A stretch of DNA of 64,000 bases from Chloroflexota bacterium. Its GTDB lineage: Bacteria > Chloroflexota > Anaerolineae > Anaerolineales > UBA4823. Of this stretch, positions 6,990 to 14,968 are shown piece by piece. The DNA is taken from assembly GCA_029265355.1 (NCBI GenBank), contig JAJUJL010000010.1:101617-165616 (forward strand). The letters run 5' to 3'. The notes below the pieces were generated by a model. That model was not told where the DNA came from. It did not search any database and saw only the letters and a list, made by a program, of their open reading frames with translations. Every line of letters begins with the position of its first letter. The stretch's first letter is position 1. The position numbers were made by a program, and so were the translations under genes.

Positions 6990-8798
6990 ATGCCAATACA
7001 AACCCTGCCGCAAGAGGTCGCCTCTCAAATCGCCGCCGGTGAAGTGGTTGAACGGCCCGCCTCGGTAGTCAAGGAGCTGCTGGAGAATTCGCTGGACGCG
7101 GGGGCCAGCTTCATCAGCGTGAAGGTGGAGGAGGCGGGCAAAAGCTTGATCGAAGTGGTGGATGACGGCGCCGGCATCCCGGCGGGAGAATTGCACCTGG
7201 CCGTCGCCAGGCACGCCACGAGTAAACTGCGCAGCGCGGAGGATCTTTTCCACATTTCGACGCTGGGATTTCGCGGCGAAGCGCTGGCATCCATCACCTC
7301 CGTGTCGCGCACCACGATCACTTCACGAACCAAAGACGCCGCCAGCGCGACACGCCTGCGCATCGAGGGTGGGATCGTGGGAGAGGCCAGCGCGGTCGGA
7401 GCGCCGCCAGGAACCGTGGTGCGCGTCGAAGACTTGTTCTACAACGTTCCGGCGCGCTTGAAATTCTTGAAGAGTGATGTGACCGAGAAGCGCCAAATCG
7501 ACATCCTGGCCACGCGCTACGCATTGGCATATCCGCACGTGCGCCTGCACCTGATACAAGATGGGAAGCCCACCTTGCAAACCAGCGGAAATGGCAACCA
7601 GAGAGAGATTTTGGCGGCCTTGTATGGCGCAGACATCGCTCGCCAGATGCTGGAAGTCTACGCTCAGGAAGAGGGCCTCGGCCTGCGCGGCTTCATCAGC
7701 CCGGTGGCCTTGACGCGCTCCAACCGGCGCGAGATCACCTTGTTTGTCAATGGTCGCCCGGTGCAGGATACGGCGTTGACAGCCGCACTTCTGCAAGCCT
7801 ACCACACCCTCTTAATGGTTGGGCGCTATCCCCTGGCTGCGCTGTTCTTGAGCCTGCCTGCAGAAGAAGTGGATGTGAATGTTCATCCCACGAAGGCCGA
7901 AGTGCGTTTTCGGGAGTCGGGGAAGATCTTCAGCTTTTTCACCCGCAGCGTCAGGAAGGCGTTGATGGCTGCCCTGCCTGCCCCAGGCATGGACGGATTT
8001 AGCTCGGAGTGGGGGCAACCGAAGTGGCGCAACCTTGATCGAGATAGCGCACAGCCCACCTGGTCGGAACCCTTGCGCCGCCAGCCGGCTGTGGATTGGG
8101 GCGAGGAAAATGCTCCGCCGCCAGAGCCACCTGGAGAAGCACCAGTCCAGGAGGCGCAGGCGCCTGTATTCCAGCAGCCTCGAGTACCCAGCCTGGCAGC
8201 GCCCATCCTGCGCCTGGTGGGACAGATCGCCTCGGCGTACCTGGTCGCCGAGGGCCCGGATGGGTTGTACCTGGTAGACCAGCATGCTGCCCACGAGCGG
8301 GTGCTGTATGAGAAAATGATGGCACAGCACCTGGATGCAGCCGGTCAACCCGGGAAAATACCTGCCCAGGCGCTGCTCCAGCCAGCGCTTGTCGAGCTGC
8401 CGGCAGCCGCGGCGCGCTTGGTGACTGAACAGCTTTCCCTGCTCGAGCACCTGGGCTTTGAGGTCGAACCCTTTGGGCCGGGCGCTTTTCTGGTCAGGGC
8501 TGTGCCGGTGTTGCTCTCGGGCATGGATGCAGGCGCTGCGCTGCGCGTCCTGGTGGAGGATTTCGAAGAGGATGAAACGCCGCTGCAAAGCGAGCTGGAA
8601 GCGCGGGTCATTGCCCGGGTGTGCAAACGCGCCGCAGTCAAAGCTGGCCAGGCGTTATCCGCAGATGAACAGCGCGCGCTGCTGCACGACCTGGAAGCCT
8701 GCCAGTCGCCGCGCACCTGCCCGCACGGCCGCCCGACCATGATCCACCTGTCGGTGGATCTACTGGAACGCCAGTTTGGAAGGAGGGGTGCACGGTAG
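6990..8798 (+). CDS. mutL: DNA mismatch repair protein MutL (endonuclease type)
   Basis: The 602-residue protein has the GHKL ATPase N-terminus: VKELLENSLDAGA, DDGAGIP, ATSKL and STLGFRGEALASI. A Pro-rich linker follows (about 340-400), then a dimerisation/endonuclease domain. The metal-binding motif DQHA-x2-E-x4-E appears as DQHAAHERVLYE, and a CPHGRP motif is near the C-terminus. It is therefore a nicking MutL, as in bacteria lacking MutH. It acts with MutS, encoded at 48980 in this window, to direct strand removal after replication errors. Length is normal. Translation is probably leaderless. Confidence 0.98.
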   Translation: MPIQTLPQEVASQIAAGEVVERPASVVKELLENSLDAGASFISVKVEEAGKSLIEVVDDGAGIPAGELHLAVARHATSKLRSAEDLFHISTLGFRGEALASITSVSRTTITSRTKDAASATRLRIEGGIVGEASAVGAPPGTVVRVEDLFYNVPARLKFLKSDVTEKRQIDILATRYALAYPHVRLHLIQDGKPTLQTSGNGNQREILAALYGADIARQMLEVYAQEEGLGLRGFISPVALTRSNRREITLFVNGRPVQDTALTAALLQAYHTLLMVGRYPLAALFLSLPAEEVDVNVHPTKAEVRFRESGKIFSFFTRSVRKALMAALPAPGMDGFSSEWGQPKWRNLDRDSAQPTWSEPLRRQPAVDWGEENAPPPEPPGEAPVQEAQAPVFQQPRVPSLAAPILRLVGQIASAYLVAEGPDGLYLVDQHAAHERVLYEKMMAQHLDAAGQPGKIPAQALLQPALVELPAAAARLVTEQLSLLEHLGFEVEPFGPGAFLVRAVPVLLSGMDAGAALRVLVEDFEEDETPLQSELEARVIARVCKRAAVKAGQALSADEQRALLHDLEACQSPRTCPHGRPTMIHLSVDLLERQFGRRGAR

Positions 8799-8858
8799 AG
8801 CCGCTTGATCATGCTATTGGCCTTGCGGCGAGAAGGGTTGATTAACCAAGGATAGCCA

Positions 8859-8864
8859 AGGAGG
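8859..8864 (+). promoter_or_regulatory. Strong ribosome-binding site before the HMG-CoA reductase gene
   Basis: AGGAGG lies 2 nt before the first ATG (8867) and 5 nt before the second (8870). The second ATG is therefore the better-spaced start. The contrast with the leaderless mutL upstream suggests this gene is translated from an internal or longer transcript. Confidence 0.6.
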
Positions 8865-8866
8865 AA

Positions 8867-10420
8867 ATGATGGCGGTGATGGCAGTGATTCCCAGCCTGT
8901 TATTACGGCAAATTTACACATTTGGCAGTTTGAAGAATGTGCCTGGGGGCGTCAAGTTCTCAATCAAAAACCGCTTGAGCGATGCAACCTTCACCGGTCT
9001 ATCCGCGGTGCACATCGCCGGGCGTGACATACCGATCGAAAAGGTTGTGTTGCTCCTGGATGGAAGCCAAAGCGTCAGGCCAGAGCAGGTCAGCGAGCAG
9101 CAGCCCATCGATTTTCCTTTGCGCCGCATCGTAGACCTGCTGCTGGAGATCGAGCACCTGCCCAAAGGCAAATACCCAATCGAGGTGGAATTCGACACTC
9201 GCCCCTTCGGGCGCCTGCGCTTGAAAGTTGAGGACGCGATCAGCGAGGATAAGCCTGTGGTGCGCATCCCGCGCTCGACAAGCGACGATTACGCTGCGGA
9301 GATCATTGCCACGCGTCAAGAGTTCGTGCGCAGTTTCACGGGGGTCGATTTCCAGCACATCCGCCAATATTCCTTCGACCCTCACCTCACCAAGGGGAAC
9401 ATCGAAAATTTTACCGGCGTTGCCCAGATACCGCTGGGTTTTGCCGGGCCATTGAAGATTAATGGTGAACATGCCCAGGGCGAATTCTTGATCCCGCTGG
9501 CAACCACGGAGGGGACGCTGGTGGCTTCTTATAACCGGGGTATGAAAGTGCTCAACCTGTGCGGCGGCGTCAAGGTCACCGTGGTGGGCGACGCCATGCA
9601 GCGCGCCCCCGTGTTTGTTTTCTCGGATGCGCGCCAGGGACGGGATTTTGTGCAATGGGTGCAGCAGAATATCGAAAAAATTCGCGAGGAAGCCGAAGCC
9701 ACCTCCCATGTGGCGCGCTTGCTGTACATCGATCCTTACCTGGCGAACAAATTCGTTTACCTGCGCTTCAACTTCACTACCGGAGACGCTGCCGGTCAGA
9801 ACATGGTCGGAAGAGCTACCTTTGCCGCGTGTTCCTGGATATTGGACCATTATCCCGGTGTGGAGCATTTTTACCTGGAGTCGAACCTGGCGACGGACAA
9901 GAAAGCCTCCCAGATCAATATTATGCGCACGCGCGGCAAACGCGTGACCGCAGAAGCCATCGTCAAGCGCGATATCCTGATCCATTCCATGCGCGTCGAG
10001 CCTGAAAGCCTGGCCTATCACTACCAGGTGGCAAACGTGGGCTCGATACTCTCGGGCGCCAACAATAACGGGGCGCACTCTGCCAATGCGATCACGGCGA
10101 TCTTCATTGCCACCGGCCAGGATGTAGCCAATGTCTCCGAGTCCTCTGCGGGAGTGCTGTACACCGAGCTTACCCCGCAGAAAGATCTGTACATTTCACT
10201 GACCATCCCCTCCTTGATCGTTGCTACCTATGGGGGCGGCACTGCCCTGGCGACCCAGCGCGAATGCCTGGAAATCCTGGGCGCATACGGGCCAGGCAAG
10301 GTCAACCGCCTGGCGGAAATCGTCGCCGCGGCTGCGCTGGCGGGCGAGCTTTCATTGGGCGCGGCGATCTCGTCTTCCGATTGGGTTTCCAGCCATGAGC
10401 AGTACGGTCGCAACCGCTGA
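8867..10420 (+). CDS. 3-hydroxy-3-methylglutaryl-CoA reductase with additional N-terminal domain
   Basis: Residues from about 150 onward form the HMG-CoA reductase catalytic core. Visible are ENFTGVAQIPLG, catalytic Glu215 in TTEGTLVAS, GDAAGQNM (306-313), Lys345 in ATDKKASQI, Asp419 in ATGQDVAN and His510 near the C-terminus. These match class I motifs. The enzyme reduces HMG-CoA to mevalonate with NADPH for isoprenoid synthesis. No other mevalonate-pathway gene is in the window. Residues 10-125 form a separate beta-rich domain (GSLKNVPGGVKFSIKNRL and so on) absent from ordinary bacterial reductases. It resembles my memory of DUF6379/C-glycoside deglycosidase beta-subunit-like domains. The start may be the second ATG at 8870. 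No membrane segments are seen. Confidence 0.93.
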   Translation: MMAVMAVIPSLLLRQIYTFGSLKNVPGGVKFSIKNRLSDATFTGLSAVHIAGRDIPIEKVVLLLDGSQSVRPEQVSEQQPIDFPLRRIVDLLLEIEHLPKGKYPIEVEFDTRPFGRLRLKVEDAISEDKPVVRIPRSTSDDYAAEIIATRQEFVRSFTGVDFQHIRQYSFDPHLTKGNIENFTGVAQIPLGFAGPLKINGEHAQGEFLIPLATTEGTLVASYNRGMKVLNLCGGVKVTVVGDAMQRAPVFVFSDARQGRDFVQWVQQNIEKIREEAEATSHVARLLYIDPYLANKFVYLRFNFTTGDAAGQNMVGRATFAACSWILDHYPGVEHFYLESNLATDKKASQINIMRTRGKRVTAEAIVKRDILIHSMRVEPESLAYHYQVANVGSILSGANNNGAHSANAITAIFIATGQDVANVSESSAGVLYTELTPQKDLYISLTIPSLIVATYGGGTALATQRECLEILGAYGPGKVNRLAEIVAAAALAGELSLGAAISSSDWVSSHEQYGRNR

Positions 10421-10656
10421 GCCGGGATGGAGGCTGCGATGTCGCATTTAGGAGCGCGCTTTGAAAGCGCAACACGGCATGTGCCTCACCGGCCGCTGCG
10501 CCCGGTTTGTGAAACGCTGCTCGGCCTGCACGCTGGTTTAAACAGGCCACCCTGGGTAATACCAGCGGCGCGTGCATCCACGATGAGTCCAAAGAGTCTG
10601 CCAGGCAGGTCGATATTGCTTTGGCGGGCCGTTTGATGACGGGGAGGTAGCTCGAT
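10421..10656. other. Intergenic gap, nothing convincing
   Basis: A 69-codon plus-strand frame (10427-10636) fills most of this gap. Its translation is rich in Arg, Pro and His with no family resemblance, so I regard it as chance. No hairpin terminator or clear promoter was seen. Confidence 0.5.
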
Positions 10657-11616
10657 ATGCGCGCCATCTGGTTGGCAGAATGCCAGGCGAGCTTACGCAC
10701 CGATCTGCCTGTACCCATCGCCGGGGCAGGAGAGGCCCTGGTGCAGGTGCGTTTTGCAGGGATCTGCGGCACCGACCTGGAGATGGTGAAGGGCTATGCA
10801 CCATTTGCCGGTATCCTGGGGCACGAGTTTGTCGGGGTGGTCGTTTCTGCTGCGGGCGCGCCGCAATGGGCCGGTAAACGGGTGGTTGGCGAGATCAACC
10901 TGGCATGTGGGCAATGCGACCTGTGCCAGCGGGGCTTGCGCAGCCACTGCCGCCGCCGGCAGGTGTTGGGAATTCGCGGTAAGGATGGCGCATTTGCCGA
11001 GTATGTCACCCTGCCGCTCGAAAACCTGCACGAGGTGCCAGAGCGGGTTTCAGACGAAGCGGCGGTCTTCACCGAGCCGCTGGCGGCAGCCTTGCAAATC
11101 CAGGAGCAGGTGGTGGTGACTGCTGAAGATCGAGTTTTGGTCATCGGCGCTGGCAGGCTGGGTCAATTGGCAGCGCGCACGCTGGCGCTGACGGGTTGCC
11201 GTCTAACGGTGTTGGCGCGCAGCCACAACCATCAACGCTTACTGAGCCGGGCGGGCATTGATTGGGTCGCGGCGCTCGATGCAGACACTACCGGGCGCTG
11301 CGACCTGGTGGTGGAGTGCTCTGGAAACCCGCAGGGGCTGGCGCTGGCGCAGCAGGCCGTCCGCCCGCGAGGCGTTATGGTGTTAAAGAGCACCTATCAC
11401 GGCCATGTTCAAGTGGATATGTCCTGGTTTGCGGTCAATGAAGTGTCTTTGGTGGGTTCGCGCTGCGGACCGTTTGAGAAGGCGCTGCGCCTGCTGGATG
11501 AAGGCAAAGTTGACCCACGCCCCCTGGTGGAGGAAATATTTCCGCTTTCGCAAGGGATGGAAGCCTTGCTGGCGGCTGCTCGCCCTGGAGCGATGAAGTT
11601 CTTATTGGCGCCTTAA
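10657..11616 (+). CDS. Zinc-dependent medium-chain dehydrogenase (MDR family)
   Basis: The 319-residue protein has a catalytic zinc site (Cys37 in ICGTD, His56-Glu57 in LGHEF). The structural zinc cysteines Cys84, Cys87, Cys90 and Cys98 lie in NLACGQCDLCQRGLRSHC. The Rossmann motif VLVIGAGRLGQLAAR follows. At 319 residues it is shorter than the usual 340-360, mostly through compact loops. This architecture oxidises alcohols or polyols with NAD(P)+. The substrate cannot be read from sequence; threonine- or sorbitol-dehydrogenase-like members are closest in style. It is transcribed toward the histidine kinase gene (convergent). Confidence 0.88.
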   Translation: MRAIWLAECQASLRTDLPVPIAGAGEALVQVRFAGICGTDLEMVKGYAPFAGILGHEFVGVVVSAAGAPQWAGKRVVGEINLACGQCDLCQRGLRSHCRRRQVLGIRGKDGAFAEYVTLPLENLHEVPERVSDEAAVFTEPLAAALQIQEQVVVTAEDRVLVIGAGRLGQLAARTLALTGCRLTVLARSHNHQRLLSRAGIDWVAALDADTTGRCDLVVECSGNPQGLALAQQAVRPRGVMVLKSTYHGHVQVDMSWFAVNEVSLVGSRCGPFEKALRLLDEGKVDPRPLVEEIFPLSQGMEALLAAARPGAMKFLLAP

Positions 11617-11631
11617 TCGATAAAGAGTGCG

Positions 11632-11647
11632 TCGGGTATTCACCCGA
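11632..11647. terminator. Weak hairpin between convergent genes
   Basis: TCGGGT and ACCCGA pair around a 4-nt loop in the 75-bp gap between the dehydrogenase and the histidine kinase. The stem is short and has no U-tract. Confidence 0.3.
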
Positions 11648-11691
11648 TCCCCGGCGCAGGCGATGATCCTCTGTAAACCCTGTTTGGGGAG

Positions 11692-12876
11692 CTAGCGCGG
11701 CAGGTAAACGGTGAAGGTTGTGCCCTCGTTCTCGCGGCTATTCACTTCTATCCGGCCGCGGTGCGTTTCCACGATACGCTTACAAATCGATAGCCCCAGC
11801 CCGGTGCCGGCGGCGCTTTTCTCGCTGCCCGGCACACGGAAAAATTTTTCAAACAGGCGCGGCAAATACCGCTCTGGGATTCCCGGCCCATTGTCCGCCA
11901 CGCTGAACCAGACGCAATCCTTTTCATAACCTGCATTCAGCCGGATGACTCCCCCCTCTGGAGTGTATTTGTGGGCATTGCTGAGCAAATTGATGATCAC
12001 CTGTTTAATCTTGTCGCTGTCAGCGGCGATGATGGGCATATCTTCAGGGAGGGTCATTTCCAGCGACTGCTGCTTTTCCTGCAGCGTGCTGCGCACCAGC
12101 AAACCGCTTTCCTCCAATAGCTGGCGCAGATTGACCCTGTCGTGCTGGAAAGGCATTCGCCCCGATTCGAGCTTTGCCAGGTCCAAAAATGAGGTCGCCA
12201 TTTCCGCCAGGCGGTTGATCTCGTTGCTCATTGTGCGGATCACGCGATCGCGCTGCTCTTGTGTGGCTCCTGGGTGCTGCAGGAGAAATATGGCGGCGTT
12301 CAAGGATGCAAGCGGGGTGCGCAGCTCGTGCACCATATCTGAAATCAGGTCTGACTGCTGGAACAGGCGGGTATTCTCAATCGCCACCGCCGCCTGCGCG
12401 CCCAAAATGTTGAGCAATTCGAGATCTTCCTGGGTGAATTGGTCTTCGCGTTTGTTGATTGCCTCCAGCACTCCCAGGACTTTATCCTTGGTGATCAATG
12501 GCACACCGAGTAACGAGCGCGTTTGAACGTGGGTGGATTGATCGACCTGTCCAAAGTGGCGCGGATCCTGGCTCACGTCGGGAATGATCACCGCCTCGCG
12601 CCGGGTGACAATCCAACCAGCGATGCTGCTTTCCACTGGCACAACCAGGCCGCGCATCGCCGGTTCATCCAGGTTCGAAGCAGCCTGGAAATAGAGCTGT
12701 TCATTGGATTGGTCGTAGAGCAAAATGGAAGCCGCTTCCGCGTTCGACAGGTCGGCGGCGGCCTGCACGATGCGTTTAAGCAATGAGTCCAGGTCCAGCG
12801 TGGAGGCCAGGTCACGTGAAATCTCCAGCAGCCGCTCATAGCGCTGCAGCCTGGATAGCTTGCCAGTGTCAGTCAC
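11692..12876 (-). CDS. GAF-domain histidine kinase
   Basis: The product of about 394 residues has a GAF domain (about residues 15-175, LSRLQRYERLLEISRDLAST onward) and a HisKA dimerisation helix with phospho-acceptor MVHELRTPL. A HATPase domain follows, with the N box LLSNAHKYTPEGG, VADNGPGIP and GTGLGLSICKRIVETH. No membrane segment is present, so it is probably a cytoplasmic sensor of a small ligand or redox state. I chose the GTG at 12876 because it overlaps the sirtuin stop (GTGACTGA), implying translational coupling. The upstream ATG at 12918 would add 14 residues lying inside the sirtuin gene. It is the last gene of the receiver-ATPase/sirtuin/kinase operon. Confidence 0.9.
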   Translation of the reverse strand: MTDTGKLSRLQRYERLLEISRDLASTLDLDSLLKRIVQAAADLSNAEAASILLYDQSNEQLYFQAASNLDEPAMRGLVVPVESSIAGWIVTRREAVIIPDVSQDPRHFGQVDQSTHVQTRSLLGVPLITKDKVLGVLEAINKREDQFTQEDLELLNILGAQAAVAIENTRLFQQSDLISDMVHELRTPLASLNAAIFLLQHPGATQEQRDRVIRTMSNEINRLAEMATSFLDLAKLESGRMPFQHDRVNLRQLLEESGLLVRSTLQEKQQSLEMTLPEDMPIIAADSDKIKQVIINLLSNAHKYTPEGGVIRLNAGYEKDCVWFSVADNGPGIPERYLPRLFEKFFRVPGSEKSAAGTGLGLSICKRIVETHRGRIEVNSRENEGTTFTVYLPR

Positions 12877-13636
12877 CCAGCACCGCCCGTACCAAACGGG
12901 GGATGGCTTCTGCCACATCCATCGAGAAGACGATATCAGCGCGCAGATCGATGTAAGTGGGCGTTTGGTTGATCACAATCAGGTGGGCGCCGTGATCCAG
13001 GGCGCGCATGGGCAATCCGGCGACTGGCAGAACTTCCAGGGACGAGCCCGCCACGATCATCAAATCGCATTGGTTGACCGCTTCCTGGGCTGCCAGCCAG
13101 GTGCGCGCCGGGAGCTGCTCGCCAAACAAGATCACATCCGGCTTCAGTATGCTGCCGCAATCGGGGCAATGAGGAATAATGCCGTGATCCAGGTACGGAC
13201 CGCTGAAGGCTGCGGCGGCATATTGGCGATAGCACTGCGTGCAGGTCAGGGTCTGCATGGAGCCGTGCACTTCCAGTACATGGGTAGCTCCAGCGCGTTG
13301 GTGCAGGTAATCGATGTTCTGGGTGATGATCGTTTTCAAAAAACCAGCTTTCTGGAGTCGAGCCAGGCCGACATGTGCAGGGTTGGGCAGGGCGTTCTGC
13401 ATGCCACGCGCCAACGGGCGCATCCATTCAAAAAACTTTTCCGGGTAGTAGCGGAAAGCGCTTAATGACGCCACCTCAAATGGATCGTACTTTTCCCATA
13501 ATCCGCTGTCTGCTGAGCGAAAATCCGGGATCCCCGAAGGCGTCGATATGCCTGCGCCGGTCAGCGCAACTGCGCTGCGGCTGTTGTGAATAATCTCAGC
13601 GGCGCAAGCCAGAGCATGCTCGATTTTTCGGTCCAT
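12869..13636 (-). CDS. Sir2-family NAD-dependent protein deacylase
   Basis: The 255-residue protein shows ALTGAGISTPSGIPDFR (26-40), TQNIDYLHQRAG (106-116), catalytic His124 in VHGS and a Zn ribbon with Cys132, Cys135, Cys157 and Cys160. All catalytic residues are intact. Sirtuins remove acetyl or longer acyl groups from lysine using NAD+, giving nicotinamide and O-acyl-ADP-ribose. It is encoded 13 nt after a receiver-CpaE-like ATPase gene and overlaps the kinase gene. This suggests that its target or its regulation belongs to that signalling module. Length is typical of bacterial CobB-like enzymes. Confidence 0.96.
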   Translation of the reverse strand: MDRKIEHALACAAEIIHNSRSAVALTGAGISTPSGIPDFRSADSGLWEKYDPFEVASLSAFRYYPEKFFEWMRPLARGMQNALPNPAHVGLARLQKAGFLKTIITQNIDYLHQRAGATHVLEVHGSMQTLTCTQCYRQYAAAAFSGPYLDHGIIPHCPDCGSILKPDVILFGEQLPARTWLAAQEAVNQCDLMIVAGSSLEVLPVAGLPMRALDHGAHLIVINQTPTYIDLRADIVFSMDVAEAIPRLVRAVLGD

Positions 13637-13649
13637 CGTCGCCTTGTGC

Positions 13650-14810
13650 TTATAGGGCGACCCGGATGGCTACCTTTTCTGCAAGCTTGCGAAACTGCTG
13701 TGCAGTCAGACTCTCTGGTTGTTGAATAGCAATTGGAACATTATGGACCGAGGCCTGGTAAGCCAGTTCGGGTGCGGGGGTAAATATGACACTGATATTT
13801 TTGCCAATCTGTTCTTGTACCTGGCTCCAGGAAAGTTGCACGCCGGAGCGGATGCGGTTTACAAGCACCAGGTCGATGCGCCCCTCGCCAATGCCCATTT
13901 TGACCATCTCTTCCAGCATGCTCTTGGTTTGAGTGATCGTGTGCGGGGAGGGTTCGACCAGCACGATGATCTGGTCGCAGAGTGGCATGATGCGGGTGTT
14001 GATCGGGTCAATTGCTGGCGGCAAATCCAGCACCACGAAACGTCCAATGCCAGGTAGGATGCGGGCAATGGCTTCGAAATTGGCCACTTCTGCAGTAAGG
14101 CGCGCTTCTGCGGCATTATGCGAAGACAGCAGCAGCCGCACGCCAGAATTGTGGGAGATGAGCTCGGATTCCACCTCGCGTGGGGTGATCTCATTCTGCT
14201 TGCGGCGCAGCAACCGCACCAACCCTTCGCTTTTGATGTATCCCAATTCAAGGCCGATCGTGCCCAAGCCCGGGCGAAAATCGGAAAGGATAACTTCTTT
14301 GTGGTACACCTCATGCAGAACGATGGCCAGGTTGGTGGCCAGCGTGGAGGTGCCCAGGCCGCCTTTGGCGCTGGTCAGTCCAACCATCAAGCCTCGCTCG
14401 CCCGGCGCGGTGGGTGGTGGCGCAGCCTGGCGACTCTTGCTGGCCCGAGACAACACGGCGCGCATATGGGCAAATAACTCGCGTGGTTGCGTCGGCTTGG
14501 TCAGGTAGTCATCCGCTCCAGCCTCGAAGCCAGCCACTTTATCGTCGATCTGGGACTTGGCGGTGAACATGATGATGGGAATGTCGGCTGTGCGTGCATC
14601 GCTACGCAAACGGCGCGCCACCTCGTAGCCGTCCATATCCGGCATCATCACATCCAACAAGATCATATCCGGCAGCTCGCTCTGCACCATGGCAAGCGCC
14701 TGGACCCCGCTGTTGGCGGCGCGCACTTCGTATCCCTGTCGCTGGAGCATCAAACCAACCAATCGCAGTGTATCCAGGTCGTCATCAATGAGTAGAATTT
14801 TCTCTGCCAT
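13650..14810 (-). CDS. Response-regulator receiver fused to CpaE/MinD-like ATPase
   Basis: Residues 1-120 are a receiver domain with acidic pocket DDD (10-12), phospho-acceptor Asp53 in LLDVMMPD and Lys in LTKP. From about 140 a ParA/MinD-type ATPase follows. It has a deviant Walker A, TSAKGGLGTSTLA, and a switch-like VLDLPPAIDPINT, in which one would expect Asp. The layout resembles CpaE, which localises pilus or secretion machinery at the cell pole. No pilus genes are adjacent. It is the first gene of a three-gene operon with the sirtuin and GAF kinase. AGGAG lies 6 nt before the ATG. It is divergent from tilS. Confidence 0.92.
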   Translation of the reverse strand: MAEKILLIDDDLDTLRLVGLMLQRQGYEVRAANSGVQALAMVQSELPDMILLDVMMPDMDGYEVARRLRSDARTADIPIIMFTAKSQIDDKVAGFEAGADDYLTKPTQPRELFAHMRAVLSRASKSRQAAPPPTAPGERGLMVGLTSAKGGLGTSTLATNLAIVLHEVYHKEVILSDFRPGLGTIGLELGYIKSEGLVRLLRRKQNEITPREVESELISHNSGVRLLLSSHNAAEARLTAEVANFEAIARILPGIGRFVVLDLPPAIDPINTRIMPLCDQIIVLVEPSPHTITQTKSMLEEMVKMGIGEGRIDLVLVNRIRSGVQLSWSQVQEQIGKNISVIFTPAPELAYQASVHNVPIAIQQPESLTAQQFRKLAEKVAIRVAL

Positions 14811-14952
14811 GCCCGCTCCTTAAAATCATTCCCGGGGACGCAACCAGTCTAGCATAGTTGTTGAGGCTTCGCTAGCCTGCATCAAGCTCCTGGGCTCGAT
14901 ATCACTCAAGGCAAACCAGGTGTTCGGCGCTGATGAACGCTCTTCAATACAC

Positions 14953-14958
14953 TATAAT
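14953..14958 (+). promoter_or_regulatory. -10 box of a probable leaderless tilS promoter
   Basis: TATAAT ends 10 nt before the ATG at 14969. A longer frame beginning at 14933 would place this box inside the coding region, which argues for the 14969 start. Confidence 0.6.
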
Positions 14959-14968
14959 AAATGGCGAA

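Noticed and set aside
10427..10636. 69-codon frame between HMG-CoA reductase and the dehydrogenase
   Set aside because: Composition typical of chance GC-rich frames, no ribosome-binding site or motif.
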